A stretch of DNA of 64,000 nt from assembly GCA_965214235.1 (NCBI GenBank), contig CBDCBH010000002.1, positions 682,001 to 746,000 on the forward strand, read 5' to 3'. Of the stretch, positions 1-11,100 are shown piece by piece. The notes beneath the pieces were generated by a model. The model ran no database searches, was not told where the DNA came from, and worked only from the letters and a program-made list of their open reading frames with translations. The position numbers and the translations under genes were made by a program. The DNA is from Ilyomonas sp965214235. Lineage in GTDB: Bacteria > Bacteroidota > Bacteroidia > Chitinophagales > Chitinophagaceae. Within the stretch, counting starts at the first letter, position 1; every line of letters begins with the position of its first letter.

Positions 1-1
1 G

Positions 2-1531
2 ATCGTTTTAAAATCACCCAAAGGATGGACTGGACCGCTGGTAGTGGATGGCTTACAGATAGAAGGCACCTTCCGGTCGCACCAGGTTCCGATATTGGTA
101 GATGCTGAACATCCGGATCATGTTGCGCTTTTGGAGAGCTGGATGAAGAGTTATAAAGCGGAAGAATTATTTGATGAGAATGGAACTCTATTGCCTGAAT
201 TAGCTGAACTCGCACCAAAGGGCAACAGGCGTATGGGTGCTAACCTGCATACAAATGGCGGTGTGCTTTTGAAAGATTTGCGCATGCCCGATTTTCATCA
301 GCATGCTGTACATGTTCCTTCGCCCGGTGCCGTAACTGGACAAGACACAATGGTGCTTGGAGAGTTTTTAAGAGATGTTGCGAAGTTGAATAACGATGAA
401 CATAATTTCCGTGTATTCGGTCCTGATGAAACATTGTCGAATTTGCTGGGAGCCATTTTTGAAACAACTAACCGCCAGTGGGATGACGCAACAGAACAGT
501 ATGACGAATTTTTGGCACCTACGGGGCAAGTGGTTGACTCTATGCTCAGCGAGCATCAATGTGAAGGTTTCTTGGAAGGTTATTTATTAACCGGAAGACA
601 TGGTTTGTTTAACAGTTATGAAGCTTTCATCCGCATTGTTGATTCTATGTTTAGTCAACATGCCAAGTGGCTGAAAGTAACGCTGGAACTGCCATGGAGA
701 AGAAAGATCGCATCGCTTAACTACTTATTGGCATCACATGTTTGGCAGCAGGATCATAATGGATTTACACATCAGGATCCGGGCTTTCTCGATCATGTCA
801 TTAATAAAAAAGCCGATGTGGTAAGAGTCTATCTCCCACCAGATGCCAACTGTTTGTTGTCTGTGTTTGATCATTGTTTGCGCAGCCGTCATTATGTGAA
901 CGTTGTGGTTGCAGGTAAACATGCGTTGCCACAATGGCTTACCATGGATCAGGCTGTCATTCATTGCACGCAAGGCATCGGGATTTGGCAATGGGCAAGC
1001 AACGACCAGGGCTTTGAGCCTGATGTGGTAATGGCTTGCTGCGGCGATACGCCAACGCTTGAATTGCTGGCTGCTGTTTCTATTTTACGCGAACATTTAC
1101 CTGAATTAAAAATACGAGTTGTAAATGTGGTTGACTTAATGAAACTGCAATCAGCATCAGAACATCCGCATGGCTTAAGCGATGCAGATTATGATGCCAT
1201 CTTCACGAAAGATAAACATATCATCTTTAATTTTCATGGTTATCCATGGCTGGTTCATCGTCTCACTTATCGAAGATGTAACCGCAATCTTCATGTAAGA
1301 GGTTACAAAGAAGAAGGCACCATTACCACGCCGTTTGATCTGCGCGTGCAAAATGATATTGACCGCTTTCATTTGGTGATGGATGTGATCGACCGTTTGC
1401 CGCAATTGGGCAGCAAAGCCGATTACCTGAAGCAACAACTGAAAGATAAGCTGGTAGAACATAAGATTTATGTACATAAATATGGCAAAGACTTACCGGA
1501 GATTTTGAACTGGAAATGGAAAATCAATTGA
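2..1531 (+). CDS. xfp: Phosphoketolase (5' end outside window)
   Basis: This is a thiamine-diphosphate-dependent phosphoketolase that would cleave xylulose-5-P and/or fructose-6-P to acetyl phosphate plus an aldose phosphate. The frame is open from the first bases (it reads IVLKSPKGWTGP), so the true start lies upstream. About 509 of the usual ~790 residues are visible. Family landmarks include GANLHTNGG, the Glu-rich HQCEGFLEGYLLTGRHG segment, and the XFP C-terminal part (ACCGDTPTLE, then FNFHGYPWLVHRLTYRR). Neighbours downstream are glycolytic genes on the same strand, consistent with a phosphoketolase bypass. A GTG at 44 is not a credible start because the conserved sequence continues upstream of it. 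Confidence 0.95.
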   Translation: MVLKSPKGWTGPLVVDGLQIEGTFRSHQVPILVDAEHPDHVALLESWMKSYKAEELFDENGTLLPELAELAPKGNRRMGANLHTNGGVLLKDLRMPDFHQHAVHVPSPGAVTGQDTMVLGEFLRDVAKLNNDEHNFRVFGPDETLSNLLGAIFETTNRQWDDATEQYDEFLAPTGQVVDSMLSEHQCEGFLEGYLLTGRHGLFNSYEAFIRIVDSMFSQHAKWLKVTLELPWRRKIASLNYLLASHVWQQDHNGFTHQDPGFLDHVINKKADVVRVYLPPDANCLLSVFDHCLRSRHYVNVVVAGKHALPQWLTMDQAVIHCTQGIGIWQWASNDQGFEPDVVMACCGDTPTLELLAAVSILREHLPELKIRVVNVVDLMKLQSASEHPHGLSDADYDAIFTKDKHIIFNFHGYPWLVHRLTYRRCNRNLHVRGYKEEGTITTPFDLRVQNDIDRFHLVMDVIDRLPQLGSKADYLKQQLKDKLVEHKIYVHKYGKDLPEILNWKWKIN

Positions 1532-1586
1532 AATGGAAAAAACATAGCATAATAGTAAGTAAACCTGAGATCTTTAATAATAAAAT

Positions 1587-2357
1587 ATGCGAAAGAAAGT
1601 AATTGCCGGAAACTGGAAAATGAATGAAGACTATTATGAAGGATTAAGTCTGTTCACCGAAGTTATCAACATTATAAACGATGAAGTGACTGGTGAACAG
1701 GAGATTATTGTTTGCTGCCCTTTTATCCATTTGCACCGCCTCACCGAATTATCAAAAAGTTATTCTAAAATTTCGGTCGGCGCACAAAATTTATACCAGG
1801 CAGAATACGGTGCATTCACAGGTGAAATATCTGCCGCAATGATCAAGTCAACTGGCGCTGAATATGTCATAGTAGGCCATTCAGAAAGAAGGAAATATTT
1901 TAATGAAACAGATAAAATCGTAGCTCAAAAAACGGACACAGCCTTAAGGAATTTATTAAAGCCAATCGTATGTTTCGGCGAAACAAAAAAAGAACGTGAA
2001 GCAAATGAACAAAAAGACATTTTAAAGCGCCAGTTGGCAGAGGGTATATTCCATCTAAACAAAACCGATTTTAACCGGCTTATTATAGCTTATGAACCTA
2101 TTTGGGCGATAGGCACAGGAGTAACAGCTTCACCGGTTCAGGCTCAGGAAATGCATGAATTTATCCGGCAGGAGATAGCTGTTAAATACAGCCGGGAAAT
2201 AGCGGACGAAATAACAATTTTATATGGAGGAAGCTGCAATTCCGAAAACGCAGCGACACTGTTTTCTCAGGCTGATATTGATGGCGGTCTGATTGGTGGC
2301 GCGTCTTTAAAATCGCGGGATTTTGTTAATATAATTAAGGCATATGATGTTGATTAG
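1587..2357 (+). CDS. tpiA: Triosephosphate isomerase
   Basis: This enzyme interconverts glyceraldehyde-3-phosphate and dihydroxyacetone phosphate in the cytosol. The 256-residue length is normal. The active-site landmarks are all present: GNWKMN at residues 7-12 (catalytic Lys), VGHSERR with the catalytic His near residue 96, and AYEPIWAIGTG with the catalytic Glu near 170. The C-terminal phosphate-binding GGS and GGLIGGASL motifs are also present. The gene sits 55 bp after the phosphoketolase gene and 63 bp before aldolase, all on one strand, so co-transcription is likely. Confidence 0.97.
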   Translation: MRKKVIAGNWKMNEDYYEGLSLFTEVINIINDEVTGEQEIIVCCPFIHLHRLTELSKSYSKISVGAQNLYQAEYGAFTGEISAAMIKSTGAEYVIVGHSERRKYFNETDKIVAQKTDTALRNLLKPIVCFGETKKEREANEQKDILKRQLAEGIFHLNKTDFNRLIIAYEPIWAIGTGVTASPVQAQEMHEFIRQEIAVKYSREIADEITILYGGSCNSENAATLFSQADIDGGLIGGASLKSRDFVNIIKAYDVD

Positions 2358-2420
2358 AAAGAAAACTATATACAAAAAGCTGAAATGGATTAAGCAGTTA
2401 GATCATTAAAATATACAGCA

Positions 2421-3443
2421 ATGAATAAACAAGTTTTGATAAATACCGTAAATGAATTATTTGCAGGCAGTAAAGGTTTGCTGGCGATGGACGAAAGTAC
2501 CGGAACCTGCAATAAAAGATTTGTAGCGGCGGGCATTCCTCAGACCGTTGAGATTCGCCGCGATTATCGTGAACTAATAGTTACAACGCCGGGTTTGCAC
2601 CAAAGTATCGGTGGTGCCATTTTGTACGATGAAACCATTCGCCAGCAAACCAAAGATGGCGTTCCTATGATAGATGTGTTAATTAAAAATGGAATTATTC
2701 CAGGCATTAAAGTAGATACAGGCGCTAAACCAATGGCAGCGTTTCCAAGCGAAAAAATTACGGAAGGTTTGGATGGTTTGCGTGAACGCTTGGCGGAATA
2801 TAGAAAGATGGGTGCACGGTTTGCTAAATGGCGAGCCGTGATTACTATTGGCGATAGCATACCAACAACAGCATGTGTGGAAGCGAATGTTCATGCTTTG
2901 GCGCGGTATGCGGCTTTATGCCAGGAAGCTGATATTGTTCCGATTGTAGAACCTGAAGTGTTAATGGAAGGAGATCACTCATTGCAAAAATGTTTTGATG
3001 TAACAGAAAGCACATTGAAGATTCTTTTTTATCAATTGTATCAATACAAAATTGTTCTGGAAGGAATGATTCTAAAACCCAACATGGTAATTGCCGGAAC
3101 CAAAAGCGATGAAAAAAATAGTGTTGATGCAGTAGCTGAGGCAACCGTGAATTGCTTACTGCAATCTGTTCCCGCAGCAGTGCCTGCGATTGCTTTTTTA
3201 TCGGGCGGACAATCGCCTGAAGATGCAGCAGCACATCTGAATGCGATTCATATCAATTTTAAAAACCGCCTGCCTTGGATTGTGAGTTTTTCTTTTGCAA
3301 GAGCTATTCAACAACCAGCTTTAGATGCCTGGAAAGGACAAGATGCGAATGTAGAAGTAGCTCAAAAAATATTATATCAACGTGCCAAAATGGATGCGGC
3401 AGCAAGGTTGGGAGAATATAGCAAGAACATGGAAAAAGTATAG
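2421..3443 (+). CDS. Class I fructose-bisphosphate aldolase
   Basis: This is a Schiff-base (metal-independent) aldolase that cleaves fructose-1,6-bisphosphate into the two triose phosphates. Its 340 residues match the animal/plant-type class I family: LLAMDESTGTCNKRF near the N-terminus, FAKWRAVI, PIVEPEVL, the Schiff-base lysine in MILKPNMV, and FLSGGQSPEDA for phosphate binding. It lies between tpiA and pgm with only 11 bp to the next gene, so the three probably form one operon. The eukaryotic-like class I type occurs sporadically in bacteria. Confidence 0.95.
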   Translation: MNKQVLINTVNELFAGSKGLLAMDESTGTCNKRFVAAGIPQTVEIRRDYRELIVTTPGLHQSIGGAILYDETIRQQTKDGVPMIDVLIKNGIIPGIKVDTGAKPMAAFPSEKITEGLDGLRERLAEYRKMGARFAKWRAVITIGDSIPTTACVEANVHALARYAALCQEADIVPIVEPEVLMEGDHSLQKCFDVTESTLKILFYQLYQYKIVLEGMILKPNMVIAGTKSDEKNSVDAVAEATVNCLLQSVPAAVPAIAFLSGGQSPEDAAAHLNAIHINFKNRLPWIVSFSFARAIQQPALDAWKGQDANVEVAQKILYQRAKMDAAARLGEYSKNMEKV

Positions 3444-3454
3444 AAACACAAACG

Positions 3455-5101
3455 ATGCAAATAAGTCCTTTAGCAGGCAAACCTGCAGATCAAAATATAC
3501 TCGTTAATATTCCTAAGCTCATTACGGCTTATTACACAGGAAAACCTGATGCTTCAGTAACTGCTGAAAGGGTTTCATTTGGAACCTCCGGTCATCGTGG
3601 TTCTTCATTCAACAATTCGTTTAACGAAAATCATATACTTGCTATTACGCAAGCCATTTGTTTTTACCGCAAAAAACAAAAAACAGATGGTCCATTGTAC
3701 ATTGGGTTTGATACACACGCATTGTCTGCACCGGCTTTTGCAACCGCAATGGAAGTTTTGGCAGCGAATGATGTTGAAACAATGATTGCAACGAATGATG
3801 AATACACGCCAACACCGGCTATTTCTCATGCGATTTTAAAATACAATTCGGGCAGAAAAGCGGGCTTAGCAGATGGCATTGTGATTACGCCATCACACAA
3901 TCCGCCGGAGGATGGAGGCTTTAAATATAATCCACCCAATGGCGGACCGGCAGCAACGGAAATTACGAATTGGGTTGAACAAAAAGCCAATGAATTGCTG
4001 CAAAGCAATCTTCAAAGTATAAAAAGAATATCTTTTGATAAAGCGCTTAAAGCATCCAAGACACATCGTTATGATTACCTGAATAACTATGTCAATGATC
4101 TTGGAAATATCATTGACATGGATGCCATTCGGAATGCAAAAATAAAGATGGGTGTTGATCCTCTTGGTGGTGCAGGCGTTCATTACTGGGAACCTATTGC
4201 CGAACGTTATCATCTGGACTTAACGGTTACCAATAAAATTGTTGATCCCACTTTCAGTTTTATGACGGTTGATTGGGATGGACAAATCCGCATGGATCCA
4301 TCTTCACCTTATGCTATGCAACGATTGATCAAAATGAAAGACAAATTTGATATTTCATTTGCCTGCGATACAGACCATGACCGGCATGGCATTGTTACAA
4401 AAAGCAGTGGACTATTAAATCCGAATCATTATTTATCGGTTGCGGTTTATTATTTATTGCAACATCGTCCGAACTGGAATAATGCGGCTGCTGTTGGAAA
4501 AACAATTGTTACTACACAACTGATTGAGCGGATAGCAGCAAAACTAAATAGAAAACTGTACGATGTTCCTGTGGGATTCAAATGGTTTGTTGATGGCTTG
4601 TTGGATGGCTCACTTTGTTTTGGCGGGGAGGAAAGTGCAGGCGCTTCTTTTTCAAGATTGGATGGAAGTGTATGGACAACCGATAAAGATGGGTTTATTC
4701 CCGCATTATTATCAGCAGAGATCACCGCTAAAATGGGAAGCGATCCGGGTGAATTATATCATCAAATCACAAAAAACTTTGGCGAGCCTTTTTATGATCG
4801 CATCGAAGCAAAGGCAACGCCGGAACAAAAAGAAAAATTAAACCATCTTTCTGCTGAACAAATAAAGCATACAGATTTGGCAGGCGAAAAAATCAAATCC
4901 ATTCTTACCAATGCACCCGGAAACAATGCGTCGTTAGGCGGAATAAAAGTGGTAACAGAAAACGCGTGGTTTGCAGCACGTCCTTCCGGCACAGAAGACA
5001 TTTATAAAATTTATGCAGAAAGTTTTTTGAATACAGATCATCTGAAAAAAATAATTGATGAAGCACAAACGGTTGTGAATGATGCATTACAGACGAATTA
5101 A
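3455..5101 (+). CDS. pgm: Alpha-D-glucose phosphate-specific phosphoglucomutase
   Basis: This enzyme converts glucose-1-phosphate and glucose-6-phosphate and links glycolysis to glucan synthesis. Its 548 residues are close to the 546 of the E. coli Pgm type. The phosphoserine loop TPSHNPPEDGGFKYNPPNGG is near residues 144-163. The metal loop reads DTDHDRHG, the sugar-binding loop GGEESAGASF, and the phosphate-binding loop ARPSGTEDIYKIYAES is at the C-terminus. It ends 9 bp before the giant glucan synthase gene, a link that makes metabolic sense because glucose-1-P is the precursor of UDP-glucose. Confidence 0.96.
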   Translation: MQISPLAGKPADQNILVNIPKLITAYYTGKPDASVTAERVSFGTSGHRGSSFNNSFNENHILAITQAICFYRKKQKTDGPLYIGFDTHALSAPAFATAMEVLAANDVETMIATNDEYTPTPAISHAILKYNSGRKAGLADGIVITPSHNPPEDGGFKYNPPNGGPAATEITNWVEQKANELLQSNLQSIKRISFDKALKASKTHRYDYLNNYVNDLGNIIDMDAIRNAKIKMGVDPLGGAGVHYWEPIAERYHLDLTVTNKIVDPTFSFMTVDWDGQIRMDPSSPYAMQRLIKMKDKFDISFACDTDHDRHGIVTKSSGLLNPNHYLSVAVYYLLQHRPNWNNAAAVGKTIVTTQLIERIAAKLNRKLYDVPVGFKWFVDGLLDGSLCFGGEESAGASFSRLDGSVWTTDKDGFIPALLSAEITAKMGSDPGELYHQITKNFGEPFYDRIEAKATPEQKEKLNHLSAEQIKHTDLAGEKIKSILTNAPGNNASLGGIKVVTENAWFAARPSGTEDIYKIYAESFLNTDHLKKIIDEAQTVVNDALQTN

Positions 5102-5110
5102 ACGAATTGA

Positions 5111-8100
5111 ATGAAATTACAATTGATACCTGCGGCACATGAACTCATCTCTAATATGAGGGCTTTTTTTCAGGTAAGTGATGCCAAACTTAATCACTCA
5201 AATGAAGAACCGCTCAGGGAAGAAATATTTAGCGCTGACCAGATGGAGCGTTTTGCCGAAACGTTGGCGTCAAAGCATAAGTTAAGTTCAAAACCTGCAA
5301 AAGATCATTTACTGAAACGGCTTGCAGATAATGAAACCGTTTTGCAGGAAGTGCGCAAACTGCTTACTGATTCTATTAAAAAGAAGTACCAGGTTACGCC
5401 AGCCGGAGAATGGCTGATAGATAATTTTTATCTGGTAGAAGAACATATTCTGATTGCTAAAAAAAATTTCCCAAAAAATTATAGTGAAGATCTGCCGCAA
5501 CTTTCAGATGGAACTTCTGGTGGCAAAACGCGCATATATGATATTGTTCTCCAGATAATTTCTCACAGCGATGGAAGAATAGATATGGAAGGCCTGGGCG
5601 GTTTTGTGAAGGCTTATCAAACGATAACAAATTTACAATTAGGAGAATTATGGGCGATACCGCTAATGCTGCGGCTTGCGCTTATAGAAAATATAAGGCG
5701 CGTTTCAGCACGCATTGCTATTGACAGGGTTGATAAAAACCTTGCCGATTATTGGGGCGAAAAAATGATTGAAACTGCCGGGAAAGACCCCAAAAACCTG
5801 ATACTGGTAATTGCAGATATGGCTCGTTCAAAGCCTCCCATGGTGAGTGCATTCGTATCGGAATTAATACGCCAGTTGCGTGGAAAAGGTCCTGAACTGG
5901 CAATGCCGCTTAACTGGATAGCGTTGCAGTTATCTGAAAGCGGCTTGACAAGCACCGAATTAGTAGATGCAGAAAATCGAAAACAGGCTGCCGACCAGGT
6001 TTCCATAAGCAACAGCATTGGAAGCCTTCGGTTGCTTGCAGCAATGGATTGGCGAAACTTTGTTGAAGCACACAGCATCGTTGAGCAAACGCTTTGTGAA
6101 GACTATGGCGGAACGTATGGATTAATGGATTTTTCTACCCGCGACAGGTACCGGCATGTAGTAGAATCGGTTGCCAGAAATAGTAAATCAAGCGAGTATG
6201 AAGTTGCACGGATAGTCGTACAAATGTCGCATGATAAAGCACCTGCAGCAGATCAGGATAAACGTACATCACATGTTGGTTATTACCTTATTGGACAGGG
6301 ATTAAGCCAAACAAAGAAATTGGCAAAATGTCGTTTGCCGTTCGCTGAGAACGTACGGCAAACGCTTCAAAAACAATCTTTCAATATATACATAGGCTTT
6401 ATCTTTTTAATCACTTTATCCATAAGTGCAGGCATTTTAATAAACGCCGGTTTGGAAACAAAAAACCTATGGCTGCTTATACCGATTGCTTTGCTTTCAT
6501 TGCTGAGCGCAAGTCAGCTTGCTGTTTCCGTTGTTAACTTTTTTTCTACTTTATTGGTGAAGCCGGGTTTGTTGCCGAGAATGGATTTCTCAAAGGAAAT
6601 TCCTTTTAGTTCAAGCACGCTGGTTGTAGTTCCAGCAATGCTCACACGAATTCCTGAAATAGAAAATTTAGTAGAAGCATTGGAAGTGCGTTTTCTTGCC
6701 AACAGAAACAAAAACTTATATTTTGGATTATTAACCGATTTCACAGATGCTAAACAGGAAATACTCGCCGAAGATCAGTTACTCCTCGATTTAGCACAAC
6801 AACGAATCGAAGAACTGAATAATAAGTATAAAAGAGAAAAGGATGATTTGTTCTTTCTTTTTCATCGTCCGCGCAAATGGAATGCTAAGGAAAATGCATG
6901 GATGGGTTATGAAAGGAAACGCGGGAAACTTTCCGAATTAAATGCATTGCTGCGGGGAAATTCAAAAGATTCCTTTTCGCTGATTATTGGCGACCCATCT
7001 GTTTTTCAAACTATAAAATATGTAATTACACTGGATGCAGATACACAACTGCCATTGGGCTCAGCCTGGAAATTAATCGGAACGATGGCCCATCCTTTAA
7101 ATCAACCATGGTATAATGAAAAGAAGAAAAGAGTAACGAAAGGTTATGGCATACTTCAGCCAAGAGTAACCGTAAGTTTGCCGGATATAACCGGTTCTTT
7201 ATACACACGCATGCACGGTGATGAGCCGGGCATCGATCCTTACACACGTGCATCTTCCGACGTTTACCAGGATTTATTTGAAGAGGGATCTTTTATCGGA
7301 AAAGGAATTTATGAAGTAGATATTTTTAAAAAAGTACTGGAAGGAAAATTTGCCGACAATAGTATCCTGAGTCATGATTTACTGGAAGGTTGTTATATGC
7401 GGTCAGGGCTGTTGAGCGATGTGCAATTATTTGAGAAATATCCAACTCGCTACCAGGCTGACATGAAAAGACGGTCACGCTGGGTTCGTGGAGACTGGCA
7501 GATTATTTCGTGGTTTCTGCCCTTTGTTCCGGGTGCAGGAAGGTATTGGTATAAGAACCCGGTTTCAGGTTTATCGCGCTGGAAAATATTTGACAATATC
7601 AGGCGTAGCCTTGTTCCCATTGCATTAACTGCGCTGTTATTATTCGACTGGATTGTATTGCCTTATTCCTTATTCTGGACCATTGTAGTTTCATCAATTA
7701 TTGTTTTTCCCGTTATCATTTCTTCATTTTGGGATACCATGAGTAAACCAAAAGATGTGATTTTAAAACATCACCTAAAAAATTCAGTTAGAAATATTGC
7801 AGATATTGTAGAGAAAACTTTGTTCACGCTCATCTGTCTTCCTTACGAAGCATTGATAAACCTCAAAGCAATAACATTAACGCTATGGAGAATGATTTTC
7901 ACCAGGAAAAAATTATTGGAATGGAATCCATCAGCCAATGAAAAAAATGCCGTTAAATCAAGCCTGTTTGCATCTTATGCTTCCATGTGGATTGAGCCTT
8001 TTCTTGCGTTAGGATTGTTCATCTGGTTATCAGTTTATTTGCCTGCAAAATTATCCATAGCAATACCTATATTGTTATTATGGATGATAGCGCCCTTTAT

Positions 8101-11100
8101 CACCTGGTGGATGAGCAAACCATTACCAGAACAGGTAGCCACACTTACTGAGGAACAAAATATTTTTCTTCGAAAACTGGCAAGAAAAACCTGGAGTTTT
8201 TTTGAACACTTTGTTGTATTGGAAGATAACTGGCTGCCGCCCGATAATTTCCAGGAACAACCGGTTGAACAAATTGCACATCGAACTTCTCCAACCAATA
8301 TCGGGCTTTCATTACTCGGCAATTTAGCTGCCTGCGATTTTGGTTATATAACTGCAGCGCAATTTATTGACCGCACTTCGAAAACGATAAGCACGATGGA
8401 GAAAATGGAGCGATACAAAGGGCACTTCTATAACTGGTACGATACAGAATCGCTGGAGCCGTTATTCCCAAAATATATTTCTACAGTTGACAGCGGAAAT
8501 CTTGTTGGTCATTTGCTGGTATTGCGGCAAGGTTTGTTTGCGCTTCCTCACCGAAAAATTCAAAGTAAAAAATTATTGGAAGGGCTGGTGGATACATTGC
8601 GTGTGCTTACAGGTACTTTAAATCAAAATGAAATTAAGTTGCTGCAACCATTTACAACTGATTTGCAAGCCGCCTGTAACGCAGATTTAATTACCTGGAA
8701 TGATATAAAAAAATGCAGTGAATCTTTAGAGAAGAACTTTAATGCGGTAATTGAACAATTAAATAGCGACCCGGAAAGTGAAACCTATTGGTGGAAGCAA
8801 ATGTTAAAAAAACAATTGGAGCAATTGAATGTTCATCTTCAAATTTTTGCACCGTGGATTTTATTAAAAGATGCTCCATCAAAATTCATTGAATTTGGTT
8901 CGATGAATGAAAATTCCACATTGAATCAATTATCTAAAACAGCACGTGAGCTGCAGGTTAAAGTAAACCGGCATCTTGCTGAAGGCAATTCGTCTTCCGA
9001 AAATCAATGGCTCGAAGCACTTCAAATTGCTTTATCAAAATCACTTCGGCAGGCGGATGAAATAATTACAGTAGCAGAAAACCTTGCTGAACAATGCAAC
9101 GAACTGGCAGATGTTGAATGGGATTTTTTATATGATAAAACAAGAAACCAGCTTTCTATTGGTTACAACATTCAGGAGCATCGCATAGATGCCAGCTTCT
9201 ACGACCTCTTGGCATCCGAAGCGAGGCTGGGCATTTACATTGGTATTGCTCAGGGAAAATTGCCAGAAGAAAGCTGGTTTGCCTTAGGGCGGTTGCTTAC
9301 CAACATAGAAGGATCTTCCATTCTTCTTTCCTGGAGTGGTTCCATGTTTGAATACCTGATGCCGCTTTTGGTAATGCCTACTTATATAAACACTTTGCTC
9401 GACCAGACTTATAAAACAGCCGTAAAATGGCAGATTGATTACGGTAAAAAGGCTGGCTTGCCCTGGGGCATTTCAGAATCCGGCTACAACATGATTAACA
9501 TAAATTCCCAATACCAATATCGCGCATTTGGCGCTCCTGGTTTGGGATTGAAACGCGGGCTGGAAGAAGATTCTGTTATTGCTCCGTATGCATCTGCAAT
9601 GGCACTAATAGTATCGCCGGAAAAAGCCTGCGAAAATCTGGAAACACTCCACAGAAAAGGATTTGAAGGACGCTACGGATTTTATGAAGCCATAGATTAT
9701 ACACCATCCCGCGTACCGCGTGAACAGGCCAACGCCGTTGTTTATTCGTTCATGGCTCACCATCAGGGAATGACCTTGTTGTCATTGGCATACCTGCTTC
9801 TTGACAAACCCATGCAAAAATTATTTGAAGCCGAACCACAGTTTAAAGCAACCCTTTTATTGCTTCAGGAACGGATTCCAAAAGCATCAACTTTCTTTGC
9901 ACACACAACAGATATAGCAGACATAAATTATGCAGCAAGTGGCACCGAAACAAGAATCATCAATACGCCTAATACTCCAATACCAGAAGTACAATTATTA
10001 TCGAATGGTAAGTATCATTTAATGATAACAAATTCAGGCGCTGGTTACAGCCGCTGGAAAGACATTGCTGTTACACGCTGGCGTGAGGATGGCACCTGCG
10101 ATAACTGGGGAACATTCTGCTATATACGCGATTTGAAAACGGAAACTTTCTGGTCTAACACTTATCAGCCGGCGCTTAAAAAAGCAGAAAGGTATGAAGT
10201 CGCATTTTCGCAGGGTCATGTGAATTTTCATACAGAGAATAACGGTATAGAAACGCACACTGAAATTGTTGTTTCTCCGGAAGATGATATTGAAATGCGA
10301 AGAATACGCGTAACCAACTGTTCCAAAACCCGCAGATCCATTGAAGTTACCAGCTACGCAGAAGTAGTAATTGCGCCTGCCGCTTCAGACATCATGCAAC
10401 CCGCATTCAGTAATCTTTTCGTACAAACAGAGATCATTCCGCATCAGAATGCTATTATGTGTACACGCCGTCCACGTTCTGCAGAAGAACAGTCACCATG
10501 GATGTTTCATTTGTTGTCAATAGAAGAAAAACATCCTGAAGAAATATCCTATGAAACCGACCGGATGAAATTTATTGGCAGGGCAAATACCATCGTCAAC
10601 CCGCAGGCAATGCAATATTCCGGTCCGCTTTCAGGAAGCCAGGGTTCAGTGTTAGACCCTATTGTTGCTATACGCCATAAAATAACATTAGACTCCGAAG
10701 AAACCGTAATGATTGATATGGTTACAGGTATTGCCGAAACGAAGGAGGCTTGCCAAAACCTCATTAATAAATACCAGGATAACAAAGCGCATAAAGACCG
10801 TGTATTTGAACTGGCGTGGACACACAGCCAAGTAATACTCAGGCAGATTAACGCTTCTGAAGCCGAAGCTCAATTGTATGGTCGCCTTGCAAGCTCTATA
10901 TTATTTGTGAATTCTGCCTTTCGTGCAGATCCTGCCATCCTTATCAGTAATCATCGCGGGCAATCCGGTTTATGGGGATATTCCATTTCGGGCGACTTGC
11001 CAATTGTTCTTTTGAAAATTGATAAACAGGCAAACATGCAATTGGTAAGACAGCTTGTGCAGGCGCATGCTTATTGGCGTTTAAAAGGCATAGCAGTTGA